Shown one piece after another: positions 31,407 to 40,777 of a DNA stretch of 64,000 nt; position 1 is the first letter of the stretch, and the number at the start of each line of letters is the position of its first letter. Where the stretch lies: NCBI GenBank assembly GCA_900551075.1, contig URVB01000012.1:23465-87464 (forward strand), given 5' to 3'. The notes under the pieces were generated by a model. The model ran no database searches. It saw only the letters and a program-made list of their open reading frames with translations, and was not told where the DNA came from. A program made the translations under genes and the position numbers. The stretch comes from an uncultured Blautia sp. Lineage in GTDB: Bacteria; Bacillota; Clostridia; Lachnospirales; Lachnospiraceae.

Positions 31407-33029
31407 TTACATCATGCCCATTCCCGGGTTCCCTGCCGGCATAGCCGGAGTATCCTCTTTAATAATAGAAACAACAGATTCTGTTGTAAGCAATGTGGAT
31501 GCAACACTGGTAGCATTCTGCAATGCACTTCTTGTAACCTTTGCTGGATCCAGGATGCCTTCGCTTACCATATCTACATATTTCTCATTCAGAGCATCGA
31601 AGCCAATGCCTGCCTCGGACTCTTTTACCTTGTTGATGATGACAGAGCCCTCTAATCCTGCATTTGCAGCAATGTGGAAAAGCGGAGCTTCCAGTGCCTT
31701 CAGAAGGATGTTTGCACCTGTCTTTTCGTCACCCTCCAGTTCTGCCGCAAGTTTTGCAACCTCTTTGGATGCATGGATATATGCGGAACCGCCGCCTGCG
31801 ATAATTCCTTCTTCTACTGCAGCCCTGGTTGCTGCAAGAGCATCTTCCAGACGAAGCTTTGCTTCTTTCATTTCTGTTTCAGTTGCAGCACCAACGCGGA
31901 TAACGGCTACGCCGCCTGCCAGCTTTGCAAGTCTTTCCTGTAATTTTTCTTTATCAAATTCAGAGCTTGTTTCCTCGATCTGTCCGCGGATCTGAGATAC
32001 ACGGTTTGCGATCTCTTCTTTATCGCCGCATCCGTCTACGATCACGGTTGTTTCCTTTGCAACCTTTACAGATTTTGCACGTCCAAGCTGCTCCAGTGTA
32101 GCCTCTTTCAGATCCAGTCCAAGCTCGTCGGAGATTACCTGTCCGCCTGTCAGGATCGCAATATCCTGCAGCATTTCTTTTCTTCTGTCTCCGTATCCGG
32201 GAGCTTTCACAGCTACTACCTGGAAAGTTCCTCTTAATTTATTTACGATCAGAGTGGTAAGAGCTTCGCCCTCTACATCCTCTGCAATGATCAGCAGTTT
32301 CGCACCGGCCTGTACGACCTGCTCCAGAAGCGGAAGCAGTTCCTGAATATTGCTGATTTTCTTGTCTGTAATAAGGATGTACGGATCCTCCAGAGTTGCT
32401 TCCATTTTTTCCATATCCGTGGACATATATGCGGAAATATAGCCACGGTCAAACTGCATACCTTCTACTAAATCCAGCTCTGTATGCATGGTCTTGGATT
32501 CTTCAACGGTAATTACACCGTCATTGGAAACCTTTTCCATTGCGTCTGCAACCAGCTCGCCTACGACCTCGTCACTTGCAGAAATTGCTGCTACATTTGC
32601 AATCTGTTTTTTGCCGCTGATATTCTGGCTCATTTCTTTGATTGCTTCTACCGCAACATCTGTTGCTTTTTTCATGCCTTTTCTTAAGATGATCGGATTT
32701 GCACCTGCTGCCAGGTTCTTCATACCTTCATTTACCATTGCCTGTGCAAGAACCGTTGCAGTTGTGGTACCATCACCTGCTACATCATTGGTCTTGGATG
32801 CAACTTCTTTGATTAGTTGTGCGCCCATATTTTCAAAGCCATCTTCCAGCTCGATTTCTTTTGCAATCGTCACACCGTCATTGGTAATGAGCGGAGCACC
32901 GAACGATTTGTCCAGAACAACGTTCCTTCCTTTCGGTCCTAAGGTTACTCTTACTGTATTTGCAAGCTGATTAACACCGCTTTCCAGTGCAGCTCTTGCT
33001 TCTGCTCCGAATCTGATTTCTTTAGCCAT
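31407..33029 (-). CDS. groEL: chaperonin GroEL
   Basis: GroEL forms the double-ring ATP-driven folding chamber. I chose MAKEIRFGAEAR as the start (540 residues), with AGGAGG ten bases upstream; the extra 12 codons before it are non-coding. The ATP motif GDGTTTATVLAQAM, the apical domain, and the C-terminal GNPGMGMM tail are normal. It follows groES by 25 bases. Confidence 0.98.
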   Translation of the reverse strand: MAKEIRFGAEARAALESGVNQLANTVRVTLGPKGRNVVLDKSFGAPLITNDGVTIAKEIELEDGFENMGAQLIKEVASKTNDVAGDGTTTATVLAQAMVNEGMKNLAAGANPIILRKGMKKATDVAVEAIKEMSQNISGKKQIANVAAISASDEVVGELVADAMEKVSNDGVITVEESKTMHTELDLVEGMQFDRGYISAYMSTDMEKMEATLEDPYILITDKKISNIQELLPLLEQVVQAGAKLLIIAEDVEGEALTTLIVNKLRGTFQVVAVKAPGYGDRRKEMLQDIAILTGGQVISDELGLDLKEATLEQLGRAKSVKVAKETTVIVDGCGDKEEIANRVSQIRGQIEETSSEFDKEKLQERLAKLAGGVAVIRVGAATETEMKEAKLRLEDALAATRAAVEEGIIAGGGSAYIHASKEVAKLAAELEGDEKTGANILLKALEAPLFHIAANAGLEGSVIINKVKESEAGIGFDALNEKYVDMVSEGILDPAKVTRSALQNATSVASTLLTTESVVSIIKEDTPAMPAGNPGMGMM

Positions 33030-33054
33030 GATATATTGTCCTCCTATATAATAT

Positions 33055-33339
33055 TTACTCAACAACAGCCAGAATATCGCTCTGTCTTACAATGATGTAT
33101 TCTTCGCCGTCCATTTTGACTTCTGTTCCCGCATATTTGGAATAAATTACTTTATCGCCTACGGAAACCTCCATCTTCACTTCTTTTCCTTCCACAACCC
33201 CGCCAGGTCCTACTGCAATTACTTCTGCCTGCTGTGGCTTTTCCTGAGCCTGTCCCGGAAGAACAATGCCGGACTTTGTAGTCTCTTCTGCTTCCATCTG
33301 TTTTAATACAACTCTGTCACCCAATGGTACTAACTTCAT
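33055..33339 (-). CDS. groES: co-chaperonin GroES
   Basis: The 94-residue lid protein begins MKLVPLGDRVVLKQ, has the mobile loop EETTKSGIVLPGQAQEKPQ, and GDKVIYSKYAGTEVK. It caps the GroEL ring. It is the first gene of the operon and follows a CIRCE element and a consensus promoter. Confidence 0.98.
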   Translation of the reverse strand: MKLVPLGDRVVLKQMEAEETTKSGIVLPGQAQEKPQQAEVIAVGPGGVVEGKEVKMEVSVGDKVIYSKYAGTEVKMDGEEYIIVRQSDILAVVE

Positions 33340-33373
33340 GATCTATTTTCCTCCTTTATTTTTGAGTTTTCTG

Positions 33374-33400
33374 CTAGCACTCTTTTTCTTCGAGTGCTAA
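33374..33400 (-). promoter_or_regulatory. CIRCE element (HrcA operator)
   Basis: CTAGCACTC, nine bases, GAGTGCTAA: one mismatch from the consensus TTAGCACTC-N9-GAGTGCTAA. It lies 12 bases after the -10 of the groE promoter, where HrcA blocks transcription. Confidence 0.96.
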
Positions 33401-33411
33401 TCACTGTCCTT

Positions 33412-33440
33412 ATATTATTGAATTCGTTTCTTTTCTGCAA
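33412..33440 (-). promoter_or_regulatory. promoter of groESL
   Basis: TTGCAG (33435-33440), 17 bases, TAATAT (33412-33417) on the minus strand. CIRCE overlaps the start region. Confidence 0.75.
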
Positions 33441-33563
33441 CTCTTTTCAGCGTTACTATTTGGATTATATTCTAATTTTATCTCTTTTATTCTTTAGTTT
33501 TCTTTCTTTTACTCATTTTTTTAATTTTTATAATTAAAACTATATCGTGTACTTTCCTGTGAA

Positions 33564-33605
33564 ACAAAAAACTGTCTCATGCAGTTCCCTGCAAAAGACA
33601 GTTTA
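33564..33605 (-). terminator. terminator of codY
   Basis: AACTGTCT pairs with AGACAGTT, followed on the minus strand by TTTTTTG. It begins 18 bases after the codY stop. Confidence 0.85.
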
Positions 33606-33622
33606 CGTAAAATCATCATTTA

Positions 33623-34408
33623 TTATGCTTTCTTATTCCTCTGAGCCTTAATTTCTTCCAGCTCATCGAAAATCACTTCATTCAAAACTTTGATGTAGGT
33701 ACCCTTCATACCTGATGACCGCGATTCAATGACACCCGCACTCTCAAACTTACGCAGGGCATTCACAATAACTGATCGTGTAATTCCTACACGATCTGCT
33801 ATTTTACTGGCAACTAAGATGCCCTCTTCCCCATCTAATTCATCAAAAATATGAATGATAGCTTCCAGTTCCGAGAAGGATAAGGTATTAAATGCAGACT
33901 TCACTACCTGCTGCTTTCTGTCTTCTTCCGCATTCTCTTCATGTACGGCGCGCATCATTTCCAGCCCTACTACAGTCGTTCCATACTCACTGACAATAAT
34001 ATCCTCAATGTCGTATGGCTTTTCTTCACGGTACATGAATACCGTTCCCAGCCGTTCCCCTGCAATATCAATGGGGTTTACAATTCCCTGACATCCGCTG
34101 GCAACATGTTCGAATCCCAATGTCTGAAGGTTAACGTTTTCTTTTGTAGACAATACTCCCAAAAACCGCTCGTTTAACAGTGCGTCTACATATCCGCCGA
34201 CCTCGTCCTCGATTAGTTCAGTTATTTCTTCGACACCCGGACACAAACTGACTCCCAAAACTTTCCCTTTTTTACTTAGCACAAGAATATTAGAACTCAA
34301 GGTTTCCATAAGCACTTGACAAATATCATTAAATACGACTTTACTGGAACTGCTGTTGTGCAAAAGTTTATTAATTTTTCTTATTTTGTCTAACAACTGA
34401 ACGCTCAT
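33623..34408 (-). CDS. codY: GTP- and branched-chain amino acid-sensing repressor CodY
   Basis: CodY represses nutrient-limitation genes when GTP and isoleucine/valine are plentiful. The 261-residue protein has the N-terminal GAF sensor (1-155) beginning SVQLLDKIRKINKLLH and a winged helix C-terminal part with ASKIADRVGITRSVIVNALRKFESAGVIESRSSGMKGTYIKVLN. It has its own promoter and terminator, downstream of topA as in many Firmicutes. Confidence 0.97.
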   Translation of the reverse strand: MSVQLLDKIRKINKLLHNSSSSKVVFNDICQVLMETLSSNILVLSKKGKVLGVSLCPGVEEITELIEDEVGGYVDALLNERFLGVLSTKENVNLQTLGFEHVASGCQGIVNPIDIAGERLGTVFMYREEKPYDIEDIIVSEYGTTVVGLEMMRAVHEENAEEDRKQQVVKSAFNTLSFSELEAIIHIFDELDGEEGILVASKIADRVGITRSVIVNALRKFESAGVIESRSSGMKGTYIKVLNEVIFDELEEIKAQRNKKA

Positions 34409-34458
34409 CTCGTCCTCCTTTCGCCTTTGTCATTTTTATAAAAGATATTGCTGACTTA

Positions 34459-34487
34459 ATACTACACGTTTTATATCAGAATTACAA
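34459..34487 (-). promoter_or_regulatory. promoter of codY
   Basis: TTGTAA (34482-34487), 17 bases, TAGTAT (34459-34464) on the minus strand. Confidence 0.65.
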
Positions 34488-34579
34488 GACATTTTTACTA
34501 TTTTTCCATTTAACTTCGTTATTCAGAAAATATTAATGTTTTTCTGTCTTTTGAACAAAACGGAGTATTTTCTACGGAA

Positions 34580-34618
34580 CAAAAAACAGAACCGGTAAAA
34601 AATTTACAGGCTCTGTTT
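34580..34618 (-). terminator. terminator of topA
   Basis: AACAGAGCC pairs with GGTTCTGTT (one wobble), with a second inner stem GTAAA/TTTAC, followed by TTTTTTG on the minus strand. Confidence 0.85.
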
Positions 34619-34625
34619 CCCTTTA

Positions 34626-36698
34626 TTAACCATTTTCTTTTGGTTTCTGTTCCACATAGCTGCAGGATGTTTCACTGCAGACCAGCTTATTTCCCTTTTC
34701 TACCATATAGCTGCCGCATACCGGACATTTTTTATCAGAAGGCTTCTGCCAGGACATAAAATCACACTCCGGATTATCCTCACAGCCATAGTACCTCCTG
34801 CCCTTCTGTGTTTTCTTCAAGACCACATCCCTGCCGCATTTCGGGCAGGCTACGCCGATTTTTTCATAATATGGCTTTGTATTTCTGCATTCCGGAAATC
34901 CCGGACATGCCAGAAAACGTCCGTGAGGACCATATTTGATCACCATATTTCTTCCGCAGGCATCACAGATTACATCTGTCACTTCATCCTGAATATCCAC
35001 CTTTTCAAGCTCTTTTTCCGCTTCGTCCACATCGCGCTTTAAGTCCGGATAAAAATTGCGGACAACCGTTTTCCATTGTACGGAGCCTGCCTCCACACAG
35101 TCTAACAGCCCCTCCATCATGGCAGTAAAATTAACATCCACAATACTCGGAAACGCCTGCTTCATAATATTGTTCACAACCTCACCTAATTCTGTCACAT
35201 ACAGATTCTTCTGCTCTTTGGCCACATAGCGGCGGCTGATGATAGTTGTTATCGTCGGTGCATAAGTACTTGGCCTTCCGATTCCCTGCTCTTCCAATGC
35301 CTTGACCAAGGAAGCTTCCGTATAATGTGCCGGGGGCTGTGTAAAATGCTGCTCCGGCTTCCATTCAAGAAGCTCCAGCTTCATGCCTTTTTCCAGACTC
35401 TGACTCAGAACATTATCCTTTTTATGATCCTCATCCTGTGTATACACAGACATAAAACCCTCAAATGCCACTTTAGATGCAGCAACTGTAAATACATATT
35501 CTCCGGCTCCGATTCTCACGGATGTCGTCTCATAGCGGGCCGCAGACATACGGCTTGCAGCAAACCGTTTCCATATAAGCTGATACAGACGAAATTGATC
35601 CCTGGAAAGAGACTCTTTGATCTGGGCGGGAGTTCTGCTGATATCCGTCGGTCGGATTGCTTCATGCGCATCCTGAATCTTCTGCCCCTTTTTTGCAGTC
35701 TTCTCAGTCCCGGATACATATGCATCTCCGTACTGAGCAGCAATATATCCCCTTGCCGCCTGATCTGCCTCTTCAGAAATTCTGGTAGAATCCGTACGCA
35801 GATATGTGATCACACCCACGGTTCCATTTCCCTTGATATCCACGCCTTCATATAGCTGCTGCGCCAAACGCATGGTTTTCTGTGTAGAAAAATTCAGGGT
35901 TTTCGCAGCCTCCTGCTGCAGGGTACTGGTTGTAAACGGAAGCGGCGCATTTTTCACACGCTCCCCCTTTTTTACCTCCGTCACCTTATATTCCTGATCC
36001 TTAAGCCTTTCGAGCAGTTCATCCATTTCCTTCTTATTATGAATAGGAAATTTTTTGTCCGTGCCGTAAAATTTTGCCTGAATCGCCTTCTTTTCGCCTG
36101 CCGCACGGAACGTGCCCTCCAAACTCCAATATTCCTCCGGAATAAAGGAATTAATCTCCTCCTCCCTGTCACAGATGATGCGAAGGGCCACTGACTGCAC
36201 ACGCCCCGCACTCAAGCCTCTCTTCACCTTCGCCCAAAGCAGGGGACTGATGCTGTATCCCACCATACGGTCCAGCATACGTCTTGCCTGCTGTGCGTCA
36301 ACCAAATCCATATCCAGGTCCCTTGCCTGTTTGATGGAAGCCTTTACTGCGGTCTTTGTAATTTCATTAAAAGAAATCCTGTGCATTTTTTGGGGATTCT
36401 CTTTCAGCGCCTGCATCAGATGCCATGAAATCGCTTCACCCTCCCGATCCGGGTCCGTTGCAAGATAAATCTTATCGGCTTTTTTTGCGGCCTTGCGAAG
36501 CCCCGCAAGCAATTCCCCCTTACCGCGTATGGTGATATACTTCGGCTCAAAATCATTTTCCACGTCAATTCCAAACTGGCTTTTCGGAAAATCGCGTACA
36601 TGACCGTTCGATGCCTGTACCTCATAATTGCTTCCCAGAAATTTTTTTATGGTTTTTACTTTTGCAGGTGATTCCACTATCACCAGATATTTTGCCAT
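34626..36698 (-). CDS. topA: DNA topoisomerase I
   Basis: TopA relaxes negative supercoils. I chose MAKYLVIVES (690 residues), where GGAGAGGTAAC lies just before the ATG. The TOPRIM acid triad TDPDREGE is at 81-88, and the catalytic tyrosine is Y299 in GVITYLRTDSTR. Three C-terminal four-cysteine zinc fingers are visible, beginning CDACGRN, CPKCGRD and CPVCGSY. It follows dprA by 43 bases, a common Firmicute order (comM-dprA-topA-codY). Confidence 0.97.
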   Translation of the reverse strand: MAKYLVIVESPAKVKTIKKFLGSNYEVQASNGHVRDFPKSQFGIDVENDFEPKYITIRGKGELLAGLRKAAKKADKIYLATDPDREGEAISWHLMQALKENPQKMHRISFNEITKTAVKASIKQARDLDMDLVDAQQARRMLDRMVGYSISPLLWAKVKRGLSAGRVQSVALRIICDREEEINSFIPEEYWSLEGTFRAAGEKKAIQAKFYGTDKKFPIHNKKEMDELLERLKDQEYKVTEVKKGERVKNAPLPFTTSTLQQEAAKTLNFSTQKTMRLAQQLYEGVDIKGNGTVGVITYLRTDSTRISEEADQAARGYIAAQYGDAYVSGTEKTAKKGQKIQDAHEAIRPTDISRTPAQIKESLSRDQFRLYQLIWKRFAASRMSAARYETTSVRIGAGEYVFTVAASKVAFEGFMSVYTQDEDHKKDNVLSQSLEKGMKLELLEWKPEQHFTQPPAHYTEASLVKALEEQGIGRPSTYAPTITTIISRRYVAKEQKNLYVTELGEVVNNIMKQAFPSIVDVNFTAMMEGLLDCVEAGSVQWKTVVRNFYPDLKRDVDEAEKELEKVDIQDEVTDVICDACGRNMVIKYGPHGRFLACPGFPECRNTKPYYEKIGVACPKCGRDVVLKKTQKGRRYYGCEDNPECDFMSWQKPSDKKCPVCGSYMVEKGNKLVCSETSCSYVEQKPKENG

Positions 36699-36741
36699 GT
36701 TACCTCTCCTAGCTTTTATTCTCATCCCTGCATAAATTCCT

Positions 36742-37638
36742 TCAGGAATCTGTACAGTCCTGCTTTATATATTGTCTGCCCCTTTCCCGGGCAAGTCCCA
36801 TAAGCTCCAATTCCAGAAGAAGACTGGATATCTTTTCCGGCGGAAGCCCTGTTCTCCTGATCAAATCATCCAAACTTTTTGGTCGTAAATCGAGACAACT
36901 ATACAACAATTTTAAATCACTTGCAAGTCCTAACTTATTTTTTTCGAAGGATTTCTTTTGATTTTTCACTGAAATTCCCCATTCGGAAAGAAGAACTTCC
37001 GGTGTATAGGCAATCCCCGCCCCATCATAAATCAATTTGTGGCAGCCTCTGCTTAAAGCCTCCGAAACAGCTCCCGGAACGGCATATACAGGCTTTCCCT
37101 GCTCCAAAGCATACTGTGCGGTAATCAGAGAGCCGCTTTTCTCCTTTGCCTCCACAACAAGCACCACGTCTGCAAGTGCGCTGATGATTCTGTTTCGCGC
37201 CGGAAAGAAATAAGTCCTTGCTTTAATCCCAGGGGGATATTCGCTCAAAATTCCCCCGTCCTTATGCAGTATCCTCCTGTAAAGAGCTTGATTCCTTGCA
37301 GGATAACAGATATCCACTCCATTTCCAAGTACTGCATATGTGGGCATTCCCCCTTCCATGGCTCCTCTATGGCCCTCAGAATCAATTCCATATGCCATTC
37401 CGCTGATGACCTGTACACCAGCTTCACTTAAACACTTTGCATAGCGAAACGCCTGTATCCTGCCGTAAGGGCTGCACATTCTGGCACCCACAATGGCAAT
37501 TGCCGGCAACGTTTCCTTCGGGAGCTGACCTTTTACATAGATCTTTTCGGGCATATCGGAATAATATTTCAGCTTATTCGGATATGCCGGACTGTTTCTG
37601 CCGATACAGCAGATTTCCCTGTTGTCTGTTCCTTCCAT
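36742..37638 (-). CDS. dprA: DNA processing protein DprA
   Basis: DprA binds incoming single-stranded DNA and loads RecA in natural transformation. The 298-residue protein has the Rossmann region VGARMCSPYGRIQAFRYAKCLSEAG, VISGMAYGIDSEGHRGAM, AVLGNGVDICYPARNQALY and NRIISALADVVLVVEAKEKSGSLITAQYALEQGKPVYAVPG. A winged helix C-terminus (about 240-298) is present. It is shorter than many because the N-terminal SAM-like domain is reduced. It sits between comM and topA. Confidence 0.94.
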   Translation of the reverse strand: MEGTDNREICCIGRNSPAYPNKLKYYSDMPEKIYVKGQLPKETLPAIAIVGARMCSPYGRIQAFRYAKCLSEAGVQVISGMAYGIDSEGHRGAMEGGMPTYAVLGNGVDICYPARNQALYRRILHKDGGILSEYPPGIKARTYFFPARNRIISALADVVLVVEAKEKSGSLITAQYALEQGKPVYAVPGAVSEALSRGCHKLIYDGAGIAYTPEVLLSEWGISVKNQKKSFEKNKLGLASDLKLLYSCLDLRPKSLDDLIRRTGLPPEKISSLLLELELMGLARERGRQYIKQDCTDS

Positions 37639-37680
37639 ATAAAGTACCTCCTGTCACCGCTTTTTATAACTGTTTCCTTA

Positions 37681-39201
37681 CTAATTCCAATATTTTTTGT
37701 CAAATGCACGATAAGACAGCGCTTCTCCAAGATGATGAGCCATAATCCGCTCCTGCCCCTCCATATCTGCAATGGTGCGGGCAACCTTCAATATTCTATG
37801 ATATGCCCTGGCGCTCAGCGGCAGTGTTTCGAAGACGCGCCCCAAATACTTCTGTTCCTGTTCTTCCAAACGGCAATACTGCTCGATCTGCCTGCCCTTA
37901 AGCTCTCCGTTAAATTTCGTATTTTCTTTCCGGTATCTCTGTCTCTGAATCTCCCTGGCCGCCTCCACCCTCCGCCTGATATTGGCGGAGCTTTCACCCA
38001 TATTGGAACTGTTCATCCTTTCAAAGCCAATATTGGAAACATCTGCACACAAATCTATTCTATCTAAAAGCGGCTGGCTGATCTTTCCCAGATAATGTGC
38101 AACCTCACCCGGCGTACAGCGGCACTGGTTCATATCCGGATAATGGCCGCAGGGACAGGGATTCATTGCTGCGCATAAGATAAAGTTTGCAGGGTATTCA
38201 TACGTCCCGCAGGTTCTGGCAATACGAATCACCTTATCCTCCAAAGGCTGTCTCAGAATCTCCAGACTCCTTCTGGAAAATTCCGGCATTTCATCAAGAA
38301 ACAGTACACCTCTGTGGGCCAAAGTAATTTCCCCCGGCCCCGCCTTCCGTCCGCCGCCCGCAAGTGCCTGCGCCGAGCAGGTATGATGCGGGCTTCGGAA
38401 CGGCCGTTTGCGTATTAAAGGGGAATCCCTGGAAAGAAGTCCTGCAATACTGTAAATCTTAGTCAGCTCCAGCCCTTCCTCAAAGGTCAGCCGGGGCATG
38501 ATCGTCGGAATCCTTCGCGCAAGCATTGTTTTGCCCGCTCCCGGGGGACCGACCATCAAAAGATTGTGAAACCCGCTTACTGCAATTTCCACTGCGCGGC
38601 GGGCTCCCTCCTGTCCCCTGATTTCCGAAAAGTCCACACTCTCCTTTTCTTCTGCGGACGTTTCCGGTACGGCTTCTTCTCGGTATTGCTCAGGCTCCCT
38701 TAAAAAGGTAAGCATCTCTTTCAGATTCCGGATTCCGATCACCTGAATATCCTGAATCAGTTTTCCTTCTTTCAGATTTCCGTAAGGAATCATACAAAAA
38801 CGGCACTTCTGCTCTCTCGCCTGAATCACCACAGGCAGAATCCCTGTAATGCCGTGAACATCCCCGTTCAGACCGAGTTCCCCGGCCAGCATCACGCCAT
38901 GCAGGTGCTCCGGCCCCAAAACTCCTGCCGCAGACAGTACGGCTGCTGCCACAGGCAGGTCAAAACCGGCACCCTCCTTTTTTATATCCGCAGGCACAAA
39001 ATTCACTGTAATTTTCCTTGGCGGAAGACTGATCCCATTGTTCTTCAGCGCGGTCCGCACTCTGTCCTGCGCCTCCCGTACCTGTGTGGACGGAAATCCC
39101 ACCATAGTAAAGGAGGGAAGCCCATCACTGATATCCGCTTCTACCTGAATCGGATATACCTTCATCCCTAAAATCGTTGCCGATAACACACTGGCAAACA
39201 T
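37681..39201 (-). CDS. comM: YifB/ComM-type Mg chelatase-like AAA ATPase
   Basis: ComM is a ring helicase that promotes branch migration during transformation. I chose MFASVLSATILGM (506 residues), preceded by AAAGGGAG; the 34 extra codons upstream lack a family match. An N-terminal LonC-like fold (1-165) is followed by Walker A GPPGAGKTMLARRIP, FRSPHHTCSAQALAGGG, FLDEMPEFSRRSLEILRQPLED (Walker B) and a C-terminal lid with SARAYHRILKVARTIADM. Confidence 0.93.
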   Translation of the reverse strand: MFASVLSATILGMKVYPIQVEADISDGLPSFTMVGFPSTQVREAQDRVRTALKNNGISLPPRKITVNFVPADIKKEGAGFDLPVAAAVLSAAGVLGPEHLHGVMLAGELGLNGDVHGITGILPVVIQAREQKCRFCMIPYGNLKEGKLIQDIQVIGIRNLKEMLTFLREPEQYREEAVPETSAEEKESVDFSEIRGQEGARRAVEIAVSGFHNLLMVGPPGAGKTMLARRIPTIMPRLTFEEGLELTKIYSIAGLLSRDSPLIRKRPFRSPHHTCSAQALAGGGRKAGPGEITLAHRGVLFLDEMPEFSRRSLEILRQPLEDKVIRIARTCGTYEYPANFILCAAMNPCPCGHYPDMNQCRCTPGEVAHYLGKISQPLLDRIDLCADVSNIGFERMNSSNMGESSANIRRRVEAAREIQRQRYRKENTKFNGELKGRQIEQYCRLEEQEQKYLGRVFETLPLSARAYHRILKVARTIADMEGQERIMAHHLGEALSYRAFDKKYWN

Positions 39202-39348
39202 CCATGCTCCCTTTCCCAGAAATACCTTCCTCCCGAATTTCCGGTATTCTGTCACTATTTTGTATGCAGCTATTTTTGTTTGGAAATCATAAAGAATAAA
39301 CAAGAAATGAGAAAGATGTGCTCTATTTCTTAACAGGATATGTATTTT

Positions 39349-39377
39349 ATTATAGACCGTTTTGCTCCCATTTGCAA
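39349..39377 (-). promoter_or_regulatory. promoter of comM-dprA-topA
   Basis: TTGCAA (39372-39377), 17 bases, TATAAT (39349-39354) on the minus strand. The TTGCAA is its own reverse complement and also lies upstream of the divergent gene at 39428. Confidence 0.8.
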
Positions 39378-39427
39378 TAGTCCATTTCGCTCTGCTCTAT
39401 ACTTTTTGCAAAAAAGGAGGGACTGCT

Positions 39428-39643
39428 ATGAAATTTCAACGTATACAGGATTTGAGAATTGATTCCGATTTATCTCAGCGCCAAATCAGTGAAATTCTCC
39501 ACATCAGCCAGCGTTCTTATTCGCATTATGAAACTGGTACAAGAGGGATTCCCATTGAATTACTGATCAGAATTGCGGACTATTATGACACCACGATTGA
39601 TTATCTGGTAGGACGTACCGATGACAGAAAAAGCCTGAAATAA
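39428..39643 (+). CDS. small XRE-type helix-turn-helix protein
   Basis: The 71-residue protein is a single Cro/CI-type helix-turn-helix (residues 5-60) with LRIDSDLSQRQISEILHISQRSYSHYETGTRGIPIELLIRIADYY. AGGAGG precedes the ATG. It stands alone and is divergent from comM, with a shared promoter region, so it may control comM-dprA-topA or itself. There is no toxin partner or phage gene beside it. Confidence 0.85.
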   Translation: MKFQRIQDLRIDSDLSQRQISEILHISQRSYSHYETGTRGIPIELLIRIADYYDTTIDYLVGRTDDRKSLK

Positions 39644-39649
39644 AACAAC

Positions 39650-39687
39650 AGGCAGGACACGCATGCTTCCCGCTGCATGTCCTGCCT
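39650..39687 (+). terminator. inverted repeat after the XRE gene
   Basis: GGCAGGACACGCA-like sequence (39651-39663) pairs with TGCATGTCCTGCC with one mismatch. No T-run follows on either side, so its role as a terminator is uncertain. Confidence 0.45.
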
Positions 39688-39700
39688 GCCGCTTACCTAG

Positions 39701-39795
39701 CTAGTACAACGAATATAAATTAACTACCATATCAACTTGTCTGTATAGCCGATTACTGCGTTGATATAGCAGTAATTTATTATTCGTTGTACTAG
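39701..39795. repeat. 95-base nested inverted-repeat element
   Basis: The outer arms CTAGTACAACGAATA (39701-39715) and TATTCGTTGTACTAG (39781-39795) match perfectly over 15 bases. The match continues inward with small gaps through TAAATTA/TAATTTA to ATATCAAC (39729-39736 region) and GTTGATAT (39760-39767), giving about 36 paired bases per arm and a loop near 23 bases. A competing hairpin ATTACTGC/GCAGTAAT (about 39752-39776) uses part of the right arm. The element includes the TAG stop of the YARHG gene. It may be a small mobile-type or regulatory RNA hairpin. Confidence 0.7.
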
Positions 39796-40736
39796 TTGCC
39801 CTCACTTCGTTTTTTTTCTTCCCATTCAACGATCTTTTGGATGTTTGCTGTTTCATATTCATTAAAAACAGAGTCCTGCTGTGCATCAAAGGTTTCCGGA
39901 TCTATCGTCCCCTGATACCAGGATTTGCTGTTAAAATAGCCGGCAATCCTCTCTGTCACAAACTTTCTTCCATGGCGGGCATAGATTTCGTTCTTTGCCA
40001 ATTCCAAATCTGCGGAAGAATATACAGAAATCTCTTCATCCGTCAGATAACGGCTGTCGCTCTCCGGGAAATAATACTCACCCGTCTGAGCTGTCGTCTG
40101 GGGATTCTCCGGCACAGGAGTCGGAGTAGCCGTAGGATCCGGTTCCCAATTCACCTGCGGACGTTCCCTGCTCATCATACTGTTTACCTTTGGTGCCACC
40201 GAAGCCCCCTCTGCCTGAACTGTTGTGGAAATTTTTACAAACAACTGTCCATCTGTATCAAAGATCATATTTCCACCGGCACTGTTACCCAAAGAATCCG
40301 TAAAAGAAAACTGTGCTGCCTTTCCCGCCACTTCAGCCGTAACATCAGCCTCTGCAACCTGGCTGCCCTTCTTATTGGTCTGGCTGAAATAAAAGGAAAC
40401 CGATTTTTCGTTGATGTCATAAATTGTAACGCTGGTAAGTCCATCATTGCTGTACCAGTCATCCCAATAATCATCCGGATTAAACGACGGCCTTACGGTT
40501 GGTATCGGCGTTGGTGTTGCAGTCGGTTTCGGTGTCAAAGTCGGGGTTACTGTCACAGCCGGAGTCGGCGTCACAGTAGGAAACTTTTCCAAGGACTCAA
40601 GCGCTTCCTGCCTCTGCTGCTCCTTGCGCTGGTTTCTGCGGTGTCCGGCAAGAAGCAGCGCCGCAACGCCCACCAAAAGAAAAACAGCAATCAGCACGAT
40701 CAGGATAATTTTCAGTATCTCTCTTTTTCTCTTCAT
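39792..40736 (-). CDS. membrane-anchored YARHG domain protein
   Basis: The 314-residue protein has one N-terminal membrane helix (about 9-31), a PT-rich linker (about 52-90, repeats like TPTPT), a middle domain, and a C-terminal YARHG domain (about 230-310) with LAKNEIYARHGRKF and YFNSKSWY. YARHG domains are extracellular and likely bind the cell wall or are involved in surface structures. Its stop lies in the inverted-repeat element. The specific role is unknown. Confidence 0.82.
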   Translation of the reverse strand: MKRKREILKIILIVLIAVFLLVGVAALLLAGHRRNQRKEQQRQEALESLEKFPTVTPTPAVTVTPTLTPKPTATPTPIPTVRPSFNPDDYWDDWYSNDGLTSVTIYDINEKSVSFYFSQTNKKGSQVAEADVTAEVAGKAAQFSFTDSLGNSAGGNMIFDTDGQLFVKISTTVQAEGASVAPKVNSMMSRERPQVNWEPDPTATPTPVPENPQTTAQTGEYYFPESDSRYLTDEEISVYSSADLELAKNEIYARHGRKFVTERIAGYFNSKSWYQGTIDPETFDAQQDSVFNEYETANIQKIVEWEEKKRSEGN

Positions 40737-40777
40737 GAAGTATCACCCCTGCTTATTCGTTCCCCCAACATATACGG

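Noticed and set aside
34518..34532. A CodY-box-like sequence upstream of codY (GTTATTCAGAAAATA).
   Set aside because: It has four mismatches to AATTTTCWGAAAATT and sits some distance from the promoter; too weak to list as a site.
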